From contig NZ_JAJSLW010000001.1 in the NCBI RefSeq assembly GCF_021729145.1, positions 1-64,000 on the forward strand: DNA of 64,000 bases, read 5' to 3'. Below, in pieces: positions 1 to 8,600 of this stretch. The notes beneath the pieces were generated by a model. It was not told the origin of the DNA, searched no databases, and worked only from the letters and a program-made list of their open reading frames with translations. Source of the DNA: Membranihabitans maritimus. Its GTDB lineage: Bacteria > Bacteroidota > Bacteroidia > Chitinophagales > Saprospiraceae. Both the position numbers and the translations under genes were made by a program. The first letter of the stretch is position 1, and each line of letters opens with the position of its first letter.

Positions 1-193
1 CTGACACCTTTAATGATGCCTTTTCCTTTATCGCTCACTACCACAGTTCTTAACCGCAGCAGCATAAAGGCGGTTTGTCCAAAGGACTCCCAGGGAGAAA
101 CCAATGACTGTGGACCGATTCCGAGGGGCCCCTCCCTCATCTTTTACTCAGCATAAGTACTAAACAAAGAACTTTTCCTTTGTTCAATCCTTG
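1..193. other. Hairpin-rich intergenic edge
   Basis: No gene is visible. The stretch has several nested inverted repeats: CCACAGT (41-47) with ACTGTGG (107-113), AACCGC (52-57) with GCGGTT (70-75), and the 12-bp palindrome GAGGGGCCCCTC at 123-134. Bases 77-110 resemble the start of the dispersed repeat at 39884-39997 (shared CAAAGGACTCC, then GGG, GAA and CCA blocks). It lies downstream of lutA, so it could hold a terminator or a degraded copy of the repeat. Confidence 0.4.
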
Positions 194-961
194 TCAGGAC
201 ACACAATAACCTGAGTTCGATGAATATTTAGGGTTCAGACCCCTTGAAAGAACATCCACAATATGGATAGTTTTAATTTTATAGTTATGTTTTTTTATAT
301 ACCCATCCATCTGCATCAAACAGGACAAATCCGTAGAAATAATATAATCAGCACCTTTTTCGACAGCATTGTGAACCTTTTGTTCCGTCATTGCTGTAGA
401 AATAGGTTCGTATTTAATGGCAAACGTCCCTCCAAATCCACAACACACTTCCGAATCCTCCGTTTCTACAATTTTCAATCCTTCCACATTCTCCAATAAT
501 TTCCTTGGTGCACTTTTAATCCCACATTCTCTTAGCGCTCCGCAGGAATCATGATATGTACCTACTCCATCCATAGATGCCTTTATCTTCGTATAATCCA
601 GCTTTTGTACTAAAAATTCACTAAACTCAAAGATATTTCTCAGTAAAGGATTCTTCACACCTAAATCTTTTGGTGGAATCTTACCCGACAACAATTTATG
701 GTAATGGTTTCTTACAAAACCGGTGCACGATCCGCTGGGTGTTACAATGTAATTTTCCGGATCAAAGTCATCCAAAAATTTTTGCGCCACAATCTTAGAT
801 TCGTTCCAATGACCTGCATTAAAAGCTGGCTGTCCACAGCATGTTTGCTGCGGATTGTAAACTACTTCACAATCCAATTTCTCAAGAATACTTATCATAT
901 TGAATGCCGTCTGAGGGAAAAGTTGATCCACAAAACATGGCACAAAAAGTTGTATTTTCAT
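194..961 (-). CDS. lutA: LutA-type (Fe-S)-binding lactate oxidation subunit
   Basis: This 255-residue protein matches the LutA/YkgE family, one of three subunits of the cytoplasmic LutABC complex that oxidises L-lactate to pyruvate. It has the two expected cysteine-rich CCG modules: CCG near residues 41-43 (with Cys9 upstream), and a second set with CCGFGG near residue 173 and a Cys in HDSCGALRECG. Length is normal for the family. It is the last gene of a minus-strand operon and is separated from lutC and lutB by an inserted SDR gene, an unusual order that ties lactate oxidation to that dehydrogenase. Related CCG-domain subunits such as GlpC or glycolate oxidase subunits are the main alternative, but the lutB and lutC neighbours make LutA the best call. 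Confidence 0.88.
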   Translation of the reverse strand: MKIQLFVPCFVDQLFPQTAFNMISILEKLDCEVVYNPQQTCCGQPAFNAGHWNESKIVAQKFLDDFDPENYIVTPSGSCTGFVRNHYHKLLSGKIPPKDLGVKNPLLRNIFEFSEFLVQKLDYTKIKASMDGVGTYHDSCGALRECGIKSAPRKLLENVEGLKIVETEDSEVCCGFGGTFAIKYEPISTAMTEQKVHNAVEKGADYIISTDLSCLMQMDGYIKKHNYKIKTIHIVDVLSRGLNPKYSSNSGYCVS

Positions 962-978
962 TGATGGGATTGTGTGTA

Positions 979-1758
979 TTAAATAATTCGATCTAAATGA
1001 ACGTAACCCCCATCTATATGCATCAATTGTCCCGTAGTATGACTCGAGCGCTCCGATAAAAGAAATGCAACCATATTGGCAATTTCTTCAGGGGTAGTCA
1101 TTCTATTTTCCAATGGAATCTTTGACACGATAGATGAAAGTTTTGCCTCGGAATCCGGTAAAGAATGAATCCACTTTTTGTACAATGGGGTCCAACATTC
1201 CGAAACTATAATAGCATTCACCCTGATTTTGTAGGGTAATAATTCGACAGCCCATTCCCGGGTCAATGCATTTCTTCCTCCATTGGAGGCAGCGTATGCT
1301 GAGGTTCCTCCCTGTCCGGTTTCTGCTGTTTTTGAACTGATGTTTACAATGGAACCACCTGCATCCTTCAAAAGGGGTAATGCATAATGGGCCATTAAAT
1401 AATAGTGAACCAAATTGCAGTGTAGACTATACATAAACTTTTCATAGTTTCCATTCTCCAGCCCCACACCATCGTTGACCCCGGCATTATTGACCAATCC
1501 ATCTATTCGATTAAATTCCTTTTTAACGTATCCCACTGATTGTTCACATTCTTCAGGATTGGTTAATTCCGCCACAAACTGATATGCTTTTCCTCCATTT
1601 GCTTCAATCTCCGAAACAGCTGTGCGATTATCCTTTTCATTACGACCGATAATAACAGGTAAAGCACCTTCGTTTGCAAGAACGGTGGTAATTCCTTTTC
1701 CTATACCTTTTGCCCCACCTGTAACAATAACAACTTTATCTTTTAAACTCAAATCCAT
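979..1758 (-). CDS. SDR oxidoreductase, L-fucose dehydrogenase-like
   Basis: A 259-residue short-chain dehydrogenase with the NAD(P) motif TGGAKGIG (residues 13-20), NNAG (90-93) and the active-site serine and tyrosine (Ser141/142, Tyr155). Several stretches resemble what I recall of bacterial L-fucose dehydrogenases: NNAGVND, SSKTAETGQG, and the C-terminal HTTG..IDGGY.HLDR. That enzyme oxidises L-fucose to L-fuconolactone, the first step of the non-phosphorylating route that ends in pyruvate and L-lactate. Position between lutC and lutA fits this. Oddity: the canonical YxxxK lysine is replaced, since the sequence reads Tyr155-Ala-Ala-Ser-Asn159, so activity is uncertain. Alternative: another SDR of fucose or rhamnose catabolism, such as a 2-keto-3-deoxyfuconate dehydrogenase. 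Confidence 0.8.
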   Translation of the reverse strand: MDLSLKDKVVIVTGGAKGIGKGITTVLANEGALPVIIGRNEKDNRTAVSEIEANGGKAYQFVAELTNPEECEQSVGYVKKEFNRIDGLVNNAGVNDGVGLENGNYEKFMYSLHCNLVHYYLMAHYALPLLKDAGGSIVNISSKTAETGQGGTSAYAASNGGRNALTREWAVELLPYKIRVNAIIVSECWTPLYKKWIHSLPDSEAKLSSIVSKIPLENRMTTPEEIANMVAFLLSERSSHTTGQLMHIDGGYVHLDRII

Positions 1759-1770
1759 TGCAATTACTTT

Positions 1771-2403
1771 TTAGTCTTCTATTAAAAAAATATATACTTC
1801 CTTAGGGCCGTGAACCCCTTTTACCAATGTCTTTTCAATATCTCCGGTACTACTTACTCCTGTTAAAAAATATAACGCCGACGGATACTCCTTCAGGTAC
1901 TGACGCTTTATATCTTCCAATGCCTCCGAAATACTATTCACCATCTGATTTTCATGTCCAACTATTACATGCACAGGACTATAGACCGGCAATACACGAC
2001 CAGAAGGCTGTGCGGAACTCATCACCACTGTTCCCGTTCGTGCCACGAAATATTCACATTCAGTTATCACAGCATCCATAGAGTACATGGCACCCCTGTC
2101 ATAGATTATAGGCGATCCAAGTCTTTTTTTCAAGCCGGGATTAACACAAACCACACTCTTCCAAGCTTTTGATTTGGACACATTTCTAAACGCTTCAATG
2201 AATTCATTATCATTTTTACAACGATACACCTGAACACCGAGTAATGAATTTTCAGTGATAAATTGATCAACAGACTCTAGATCATTCACATTAAAATATA
2301 TACTCTGAAGTCCAACCTCATGAGAAGAATCATTTTTTCCAGACCTATTTAGTCCCTGTTTTATCTTTTCTATAATATTCTCTTTGGCATGCAATTGATT
2401 CAT
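1771..2403 (-). CDS. lutC: LutC-type LUD-domain protein
   Basis: A 210-residue LUD-domain protein of the LutC/YkgG family, the non-cluster-binding subunit of LutABC L-lactate oxidation. The C-terminal half carries the conserved pattern ITECEYFVARTGTVV, followed by GR.LPVYSPVHVIV and a terminal TGVSSTGDIEKTLVKGVHGP block typical of LUD proteins. It lies 10 bp downstream of lutB and 12 bp upstream of the SDR gene, so it is almost certainly cotranscribed. No cysteine cluster motif is present, as expected. The assignment rests on family pattern plus the lutB and lutA neighbours. Confidence 0.87.
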   Translation of the reverse strand: MNQLHAKENIIEKIKQGLNRSGKNDSSHEVGLQSIYFNVNDLESVDQFITENSLLGVQVYRCKNDNEFIEAFRNVSKSKAWKSVVCVNPGLKKRLGSPIIYDRGAMYSMDAVITECEYFVARTGTVVMSSAQPSGRVLPVYSPVHVIVGHENQMVNSISEALEDIKRQYLKEYPSALYFLTGVSSTGDIEKTLVKGVHGPKEVYIFLIED

Positions 2404-2413
2404 AAGCCCCTAT

Positions 2414-3802
2414 TTACTTTTCTATTTTTGAGTTTCGTTCCTTCCATTGTTCATTAAAGGATTTTTTCGGGAAAGTTGGAATGGCCCTATTTTCACCCCA
2501 GGATTTCTTAAATAAGTATCTGAACATTCTTTCCTTCGTATTCCCATTGGCGGTATTCAACATTCGTCTTGAAAGCATAGATCTCTTCCATATATACCAG
2601 GAAAATTTTTCGAGCCGGAACGTATTCTTTTGTTCTACAGATTTCCTTCGGTTCTTCAGCAATAATTCATGTAAATTAATCTTTACGGGACATACCTCTG
2701 TACATGCTCCGCATAAAGAAGAAGCATGACTTAAATGGCCATATTCCTTCATCCCCGAAAGATGAGGCGTAATAACGGATCCAATGGGCCCTCCATAAAC
2801 TGTATTATAGGTGTGCCCGCCAATATTTTTATACACCGGGCAAACATTCAGACATGCGCCGCACCGTATACAATGTAAACTTTCCCGCATCTCAGGATCT
2901 GACAATATATTGGTCCGGCCGTTGTCCAGGAGGATAACATACATATCCTCCGGTCCATCCGTTTCATTTCTATGTTTAGGTCCTGTAAAAATAGAGTTAT
3001 AGACGGTGACCTTTTGACCGGAACCATGGGTCGCCAGTAAAGGCCAGAATAATTCAAGGTCTTTGGCTGATGGAAGTACTTTTTCGATTCCGGTAATGGC
3101 TATATGTGTATTTGGAAATGCAGTTACCATACGGGCATTCCCTTCATTTTCAGTTATGGCCACGCCTCCAATATCTGATAAAAGAAAATTAACCCCGGTA
3201 ATGCCAATATCTGCTTCCTGAAACTCTGTTCTCAATTGCCTTCTAGCCACCATCGTCAATTCTTCCGGGCCAAGATGCGGGCGAACGCCTAATTTTTCAT
3301 GAAATAACTGAGCTACTTCTTCCTTACTTTTATGGATCGAAGGGGCTACAATATGATAAGGAGGTTCTTCGGATAACTGCTGAATGTATTCACCTAAATC
3401 CGTTTCTATTACTTCAATATCCTTTTTTTGTAAAAATGCATTAAGGTGGATTTCTTCGGTCACCATGGATTTACTCTTCACGATCTTTTTGGCTTTCTTT
3501 TCCGCACAAATTTTCCAAACCGCTTCCAGAGCCTCCTTTCCATCTCTTGCCCATATAACTTTTCCTCCGTTCTTGGTAAATCGATCTTCGAATTCCAATA
3601 AATAGCGATCCAAGTGAATGGTCGCCTTTTCCTTAACAGATTGCGCATCTTCTTTTGCCTTGTCCAAATTTTGAAATTGCTGCTTACCATTTTGAAAAGC
3701 AATTTCTGACTGGTTCAGGGCATGATTCATCATGCGCCTGTGTTCCAAGTCTTCTGCCTTAGACTGACTCTCTCTGTGGAATTTTCCTTGGATTGTTCTC
3801 AT
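2414..3802 (-). CDS. lutB: LutB-type ferredoxin/LUD protein
   Basis: A 462-residue LutB/YkgF protein with an N-terminal LUD domain (roughly residues 60-300) and a C-terminal pair of 4Fe-4S motifs: CIRCGACLNVCP near residue 315 and CGACTEVCP near residue 367. Between them lies the HTYNTVYGGPIGSVI segment typical of LutB. Its role is electron transfer in oxidation of L-lactate to pyruvate. Length is typical. Its ATG overlaps the symporter stop codon by one base in the arrangement TAATG, which implies translational coupling to the transporter. The paralogous possibility is an uncharacterised LUD ferredoxin, but the full lutABC set is present. Confidence 0.92.
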   Translation of the reverse strand: MRTIQGKFHRESQSKAEDLEHRRMMNHALNQSEIAFQNGKQQFQNLDKAKEDAQSVKEKATIHLDRYLLEFEDRFTKNGGKVIWARDGKEALEAVWKICAEKKAKKIVKSKSMVTEEIHLNAFLQKKDIEVIETDLGEYIQQLSEEPPYHIVAPSIHKSKEEVAQLFHEKLGVRPHLGPEELTMVARRQLRTEFQEADIGITGVNFLLSDIGGVAITENEGNARMVTAFPNTHIAITGIEKVLPSAKDLELFWPLLATHGSGQKVTVYNSIFTGPKHRNETDGPEDMYVILLDNGRTNILSDPEMRESLHCIRCGACLNVCPVYKNIGGHTYNTVYGGPIGSVITPHLSGMKEYGHLSHASSLCGACTEVCPVKINLHELLLKNRRKSVEQKNTFRLEKFSWYIWKRSMLSRRMLNTANGNTKERMFRYLFKKSWGENRAIPTFPKKSFNEQWKERNSKIEK

Positions 3803-5451
3803 TATCTAAAAATTATATATAAAACAATCATAGTGATTACCAGTATGGAAGAAAGTAATTTATAATTCCCCAATCCACTCCAGGCCTTTCCTGCAAGGGG
3901 TTCAAAAGGACTCTTCCAATAAAGGGATTTGCTTTCTACCGTATGTTTTACAGGAAATGTATACGATAAAACTATTTGAAGCAAAAGACAAAAAAGAAAA
4001 AGATAGAAAGCCATCATCATAAAGGGTATTTCACCCAGTAAGGTATCAGGAAATAATTTATTCGCAGAGTACACCAAAATCCCGATTATTGACCCTATCA
4101 ACAAAGTATATTGTGCTGACCGGGCCGACGCCTTCCCCCAAAATATACCCACAATGAAAACGCATGTGATGGGAGGGGCCAGGTGCGCGATAATATCATT
4201 TAACCCCACAAATAAACTTTCATAGGTATTCAAAGCAGGGAGAAGCAATAAGGAAATTATTATGGCAACAACCGCAGAGATTCTTCCATAAAAGACCAAT
4301 TGATGATCGGAAGTTCCGGGTCTAAACTTTCGGATCAGGTCATAACTGACCAATGTGGAAATTGAATTAAGGGCTCCCGCTACTGTACTCATAAGGGCCG
4401 AGATCAAGGCAGCTATGACCACTCCTACTAAGCCGGATGGTAAAAGCTGCGTAACCATCAGGGTATATATTCCTTTGCTCTGTACCACAGGTTCTCCCTG
4501 GACATCGTTTACAAGTATTGAACTCACATCTAATAAACCATTCTCCATCAATGCATATGCCATTAATCCGGGCAAAACGAAAATAAATACGGGTAGTATC
4601 TTGATAAATCCGCAAAATAACGCACCTACCCTCGCATGGCTCTCATCTTTTGCCCCCAATACCCTTTGCACAATGGTTTGATCTGCACACCAGTACCATA
4701 CTCCGAGAATAGGATATCCCAATAAAACAGAGTACCAGGGCATACCACTTTCATCATTGTGCGGCCTGAGCATAGAAATCATATCCATTTTATTTGAACT
4801 CTCCAACACATTAATGAGAGAAGACCATCCACCCAATTTCAACCAGGCTGATATCGTTATAATGATAGCACCAACAACCAGTACTATCGTCTGAATGGAT
4901 TCCGTCACGACGACTGCTTTCAGTCCTCCAACAACCGTATAGATTCCAATCAATAATAATAACACCGAAATACTGATGTACATATTAACACCGAATAGGG
5001 TCTCTAATACAATCCCTCCGGCCAATAGCGAAAATGCTATGTGTATAATTACCGCTGATACAATGGAAATAACCGTCAACCAATCCCTGCACTGTCGATT
5101 GTACCTCTTTTCCAGAAAATCAGGCAATGTCGACACTCCCGAATTAATGTAAAAAGGAACAAAAAATAATGCAAGCAGTATCAAGGTAAATGCCGCCATC
5201 CACTCAAAATTACCGTTTAACAGTCCGGTATCAAATCCGGATTGTGCCAAACTGACTATATGTATACACGATATATTGGTTGCAAATAAGGCTAAGCCGA
5301 TGACCGGCCAGCGCAAAGATTTTCCGGCAAGGAAGTATTCGTTTGACTCACTTTTCCCTCTCATAAAGTGAGAGATACCTGACCGCAAACCAATGATAAC
5401 AATTCCTACAAGATAAATCCCAATTATTAATAAATCTAATTTGCTTACCAT
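3802..5451 (-). CDS. Sodium:solute symporter (SSS family)
   Basis: A 549-residue polytopic membrane protein of the solute:sodium symporter family (SGLT/PutP fold). The N-terminus has the family segment ESNEYFLAGKSLRWPVIG and the ATNISCIH stretch, followed by about 13-14 hydrophobic segments including GGLKAVVVTESIQ and the conserved SALMSTVAGALNSISTLVSYDL. The length and these motifs resemble sugar-transporting SSS members. It is the second gene of the operon, overlaps the upstream gene by 7 bp and lutB by 1 bp. Given the fucose dehydrogenase and LutABC genes downstream, L-fucose or another deoxy sugar is the likeliest cargo, with lactate second; this is inferred from context only. Confidence 0.85.
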   Translation of the reverse strand: MVSKLDLLIIGIYLVGIVIIGLRSGISHFMRGKSESNEYFLAGKSLRWPVIGLALFATNISCIHIVSLAQSGFDTGLLNGNFEWMAAFTLILLALFFVPFYINSGVSTLPDFLEKRYNRQCRDWLTVISIVSAVIIHIAFSLLAGGIVLETLFGVNMYISISVLLLLIGIYTVVGGLKAVVVTESIQTIVLVVGAIIITISAWLKLGGWSSLINVLESSNKMDMISMLRPHNDESGMPWYSVLLGYPILGVWYWCADQTIVQRVLGAKDESHARVGALFCGFIKILPVFIFVLPGLMAYALMENGLLDVSSILVNDVQGEPVVQSKGIYTLMVTQLLPSGLVGVVIAALISALMSTVAGALNSISTLVSYDLIRKFRPGTSDHQLVFYGRISAVVAIIISLLLLPALNTYESLFVGLNDIIAHLAPPITCVFIVGIFWGKASARSAQYTLLIGSIIGILVYSANKLFPDTLLGEIPFMMMAFYLFLFCLLLQIVLSYTFPVKHTVESKSLYWKSPFEPLAGKAWSGLGNYKLLSSILVITMIVLYIIFR

Positions 5452-6536
5452 GTTAAATCATTAAATAAATAACCATGCTGTGTATTAACACCTTTCAACA
5501 TATCTTTGATTAATTCCAATTCTTCAGGAGAAACTTTACTCTTTTCTTTTGTCAAAATTCGTACATAGACTTTTACTTGGTTCCTTGTCATTAAAAATAA
5601 ATATTTTGCTAACTCAACTATACTTTTAAAATTAATTACATCACTTTTATAAATGTAATTCAGTAAGTGGGTTCGGCTATTTACATCAAAATCCTCAAAT
5701 CCTTTCACAATGTCTAGTTGGAAGTCAACATTCCTCCACATTTCAGCAGGCATTTTCTTCATTATATAGATCCGATTGAGCGGGATAGCTCCATTGATTA
5801 ACTCAATTATACGATCTTGATACGACATAAAATCAGATTTATTCAAGCTTTTAAGGGCATATAATTGATAATCGGCATGTTGAGACCCCAATAATTTCTC
5901 TTGTAATGACGTATTAAAATGTCTTTCCATATCACTTTGAATGGAATCCGAGAGTGGGCCATGTACGATATGGTAAAGGGTATAACAAGAATACAAAGCA
6001 CCATCGACTACAGCTTCCTTGACTTCTTTGGCAGTAGCTCCTGTTACAGCATCAACTAATTCTGAAACCCGGTTTTTTTCCCGGTCAAACAATTCCTTTT
6101 TTGCTTTGCGCTTGATAATGGAATTATCATCCATCAAGAGGTTGTGTAGTTTGACATAATCGTTGTTCCTAAACTCAATATGATCATTTTTCGTCAAAGG
6201 TTTTCCAGCTACGGTGTCAAACCCTACGTAATTTCCCAACAGGTTCCAATACACCCGAATATTCATCAACGCACATAGGGTATCATCACAAACCGGAGTT
6301 ACAATTTCTGACGTATAAGCGTACGGTAGTTCCTCTTCATCACTTAGCATCACCACGTCATATTCGATCAACGTGGAATCATCCGTCAGTAAAAAAGCCG
6401 GTTTTTCTGATGAGACATCAGAAAAATCCCATCCGTCTACTGCCATCACAGGATTATGTTCAATGAAGGCTGTATCGCCTTGTAGAAAAGCAATCTGGCC
6501 GATAAATAATAATATGCCTGTTGCTAATTTTAGCAT
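5445..6536 (-). CDS. Exported protein with FMN-attachment-like motif
   Basis: I do not recognise a named family for this 363-residue protein. It starts with a short hydrophobic signal-like segment (residues 1-19). Residues 162-168 read DAVTGAT, which matches the D-x-x-(S/T)-G-A-T sequence that ApbE transferases modify with FMN in NqrC, RnfG and FMN-binding domains; Thr168 would be the attachment site. The following EVKEAVVDGALYSCYTLYHI is helical, as in other such proteins. A cysteine pair, Cys83 and Cys88, lies upstream. The C-terminal half is charged and helical without clear motifs. It heads the fucose/lactate operon and overlaps the symporter by 7 bp, so a redox or sensing role linked to that pathway is possible but unproven. 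Confidence 0.6.
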   Translation of the reverse strand: MLKLATGILLFIGQIAFLQGDTAFIEHNPVMAVDGWDFSDVSSEKPAFLLTDDSTLIEYDVVMLSDEEELPYAYTSEIVTPVCDDTLCALMNIRVYWNLLGNYVGFDTVAGKPLTKNDHIEFRNNDYVKLHNLLMDDNSIIKRKAKKELFDREKNRVSELVDAVTGATAKEVKEAVVDGALYSCYTLYHIVHGPLSDSIQSDMERHFNTSLQEKLLGSQHADYQLYALKSLNKSDFMSYQDRIIELINGAIPLNRIYIMKKMPAEMWRNVDFQLDIVKGFEDFDVNSRTHLLNYIYKSDVINFKSIVELAKYLFLMTRNQVKVYVRILTKEKSKVSPEELELIKDMLKGVNTQHGYLFNDLTW

Positions 6537-6807
6537 TTTATTGTATTTGAATCATTCCAGGCTTACCCACAAAGTGCCCTTTGGGAAATTCGCCGTAGCA
6601 TTCGTTAACAACCCTCTAATCTTTATCTTCGAAGAGTGTTAATACACAACCCAAGTAAAGAAATGCAAATGTTTTCACGATATAGTCCACCCCCCTGGGA
6701 TAAGAGCAATATATGTCAACTTTGCAAATTGTTCCCTGAAGGGTCAGAAAACCACTCCCATAGGCACCCCCATGGGACAATCTTTACTGTTTCAAAGCAC
6801 CACTCTT

Positions 6808-8583
6808 CTAGTTCACTTTCTCATTTTGAGACAACACCAAGTTCATATACTCATCTAAGTGCTCCTTATAAACTTCCCTTGGGGTAATGCCGTATTTCTT
6901 ACAAATAGACGCCGCCAATCCCACAGCTGCACCCATTTGTCCCGTCGTACGCATCACACGCGGTCCGCCCAGTCCCACATGACTGGCACTAAAACAACGG
7001 CCCGCCATAAACATATTCTTTATATCCCTGGAATACAAGCTCCGGTAAGGTATATAGTATTTCCCGGTCTTGTAAAACATCGCTTTCGACAAAAAATCCG
7101 GCTTTGAAGCATCCTTCAGGTTTTGTTGATAGTGAACGTCTACTTCCCGGATCTCCACTACCACCGAATCCGGAAATTGGGTTTGATCCCGGGCATCGTT
7201 GAAAGTAAAAACATGGTCCCCTATCAATCTCCGGGACTCTCTCTTACCCACAAGGTACGACACCCATTCAAATCTCAACTGCTCATTCCCCGGTTTTTTC
7301 TTTTCATTGGCAAAAGATCCGTATATCGCCCGGAGCATATGATCCCGTATTTCTTCTGCATCATGGACTTGATGCATATCGGCACGGGAATATTCCCAGT
7401 GCCAGGTTCCTTTATCCGCTGCAAAATCCCCCACTACGTCTTTCGTCCACGGTACTTCCGGAAATTTGTACGACTTATCGTCCTTATAAGTCCGCCACAA
7501 GACCGATGACCCCATTACCACACCATCCGGCTCTTCCGGACTCCACAATTCCCCGAATTCTTCCCAACCCTCGTCAAACTTATCCACACTCTCCCTGCCG
7601 TACATAAATTCAGCCCCGGCCCAGAATCCAATCCAACCATCACCGGTACAGTCAGCAAAAAGCGGAGCCTCAAAGCGTATTCTCTCTCCCGTAGAGGTAT
7701 GTCGCGCATCCACGGATTCAATCACATCGTCATCTGTATTCGCGTCGTACGCTCTCCAGTTCAGGTACAGGTGGATATTCTCGTATTTTTCTACATTTTT
7801 ATGCCTTTTTCGGTCCTCTGCATAGGCCTCCGGAGAACCATTAGGGTAATGTTTCGTATCCAACATCCTTAATATGCGCTCGAAATGACCGTATATCCCC
7901 AAAGTATGTACCCGGATCTCACTGCTGGCATTGCCACCCAATACCGGACGGTCGTGGATCAATGCCACCTTCAGTCCCTGCTCCGCCGCTGCAATGGCAC
8001 TGGCACATCCGGCTATACCACCGCCGACTACTACATAGTCAAAATGCTCAACCTTTTCCGGAACATTCTTTTGGTTCGTTACTTCAAACCGCCATTGCGC
8101 CAAATCCTCTCCCCGGGCCGGAGGAACTTTTTCTTCCGTACTGAAATAAATGGCATCACACCGCCCGTCAAAACCCGTAAGATCGACCAGCTCAATTTCA
8201 GTTTCCCTTTCGCTTATTTCGATTTCTCCCCCGTACTCCCAGGACCAACCCGGGGTCACTCCAAATTCCTGATCTAAAACTTTCTCTCCCACCCTGACTT
8301 GAAAACGTCCGGGGGGCTCCCATTCTCCGGGAACCCAATTCTTGGTCCGCACCCATACGTGATATTTCCCCTGGGTTGGAAACTTAACCTCCATTTCGGC
8401 ATTTTCTACCGGTTCTCCTAATCCATGTGCCAGCAAATAGGGAGATCCCATCTGCTCCACAAATTGGGGGTCGACAACCCATCCACCCTTCGTATCAAAA
8501 CTCTCGGCCTCTATCAAAAATGACTGAGAAGGTAGAGTGAGTACATTAAATAAAAACAAGAATACTATAATACCTTTTTTCAT
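6808..8583 (-). CDS. Secreted FAD-dependent oxidoreductase with N-terminal beta-sandwich
   Basis: A 591-residue protein with a Sec-type signal peptide (residues 1-20, no twin arginine). Residues 22-148 look like a carbohydrate-binding-type beta sandwich (AESFD, YHVWVRT, DAIYFS). From residue 181 there is an FAD-dependent oxidoreductase of the FAD_oxidored type, with dinucleotide motif VVGGGIAGCASA (185-196), LGGNASSEIRVH, and a C-terminal MFMAGRCFSASHVGLGGPRVMRT block. Such proteins occur in polysaccharide loci, but the substrate is unknown. It is the last gene after three sulfatases and a glycosidase, 17 bp from the preceding sulfatase, so it should act on the same glycan or a product. Export of an FAD enzyme without a Tat signal is unusual. 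Confidence 0.78.
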   Translation of the reverse strand: MKKGIIVFLFLFNVLTLPSQSFLIEAESFDTKGGWVVDPQFVEQMGSPYLLAHGLGEPVENAEMEVKFPTQGKYHVWVRTKNWVPGEWEPPGRFQVRVGEKVLDQEFGVTPGWSWEYGGEIEISERETEIELVDLTGFDGRCDAIYFSTEEKVPPARGEDLAQWRFEVTNQKNVPEKVEHFDYVVVGGGIAGCASAIAAAEQGLKVALIHDRPVLGGNASSEIRVHTLGIYGHFERILRMLDTKHYPNGSPEAYAEDRKRHKNVEKYENIHLYLNWRAYDANTDDDVIESVDARHTSTGERIRFEAPLFADCTGDGWIGFWAGAEFMYGRESVDKFDEGWEEFGELWSPEEPDGVVMGSSVLWRTYKDDKSYKFPEVPWTKDVVGDFAADKGTWHWEYSRADMHQVHDAEEIRDHMLRAIYGSFANEKKKPGNEQLRFEWVSYLVGKRESRRLIGDHVFTFNDARDQTQFPDSVVVEIREVDVHYQQNLKDASKPDFLSKAMFYKTGKYYIPYRSLYSRDIKNMFMAGRCFSASHVGLGGPRVMRTTGQMGAAVGLAASICKKYGITPREVYKEHLDEYMNLVLSQNEKVN

Positions 8584-8600
8584 ATATGCTTATTTTGATA

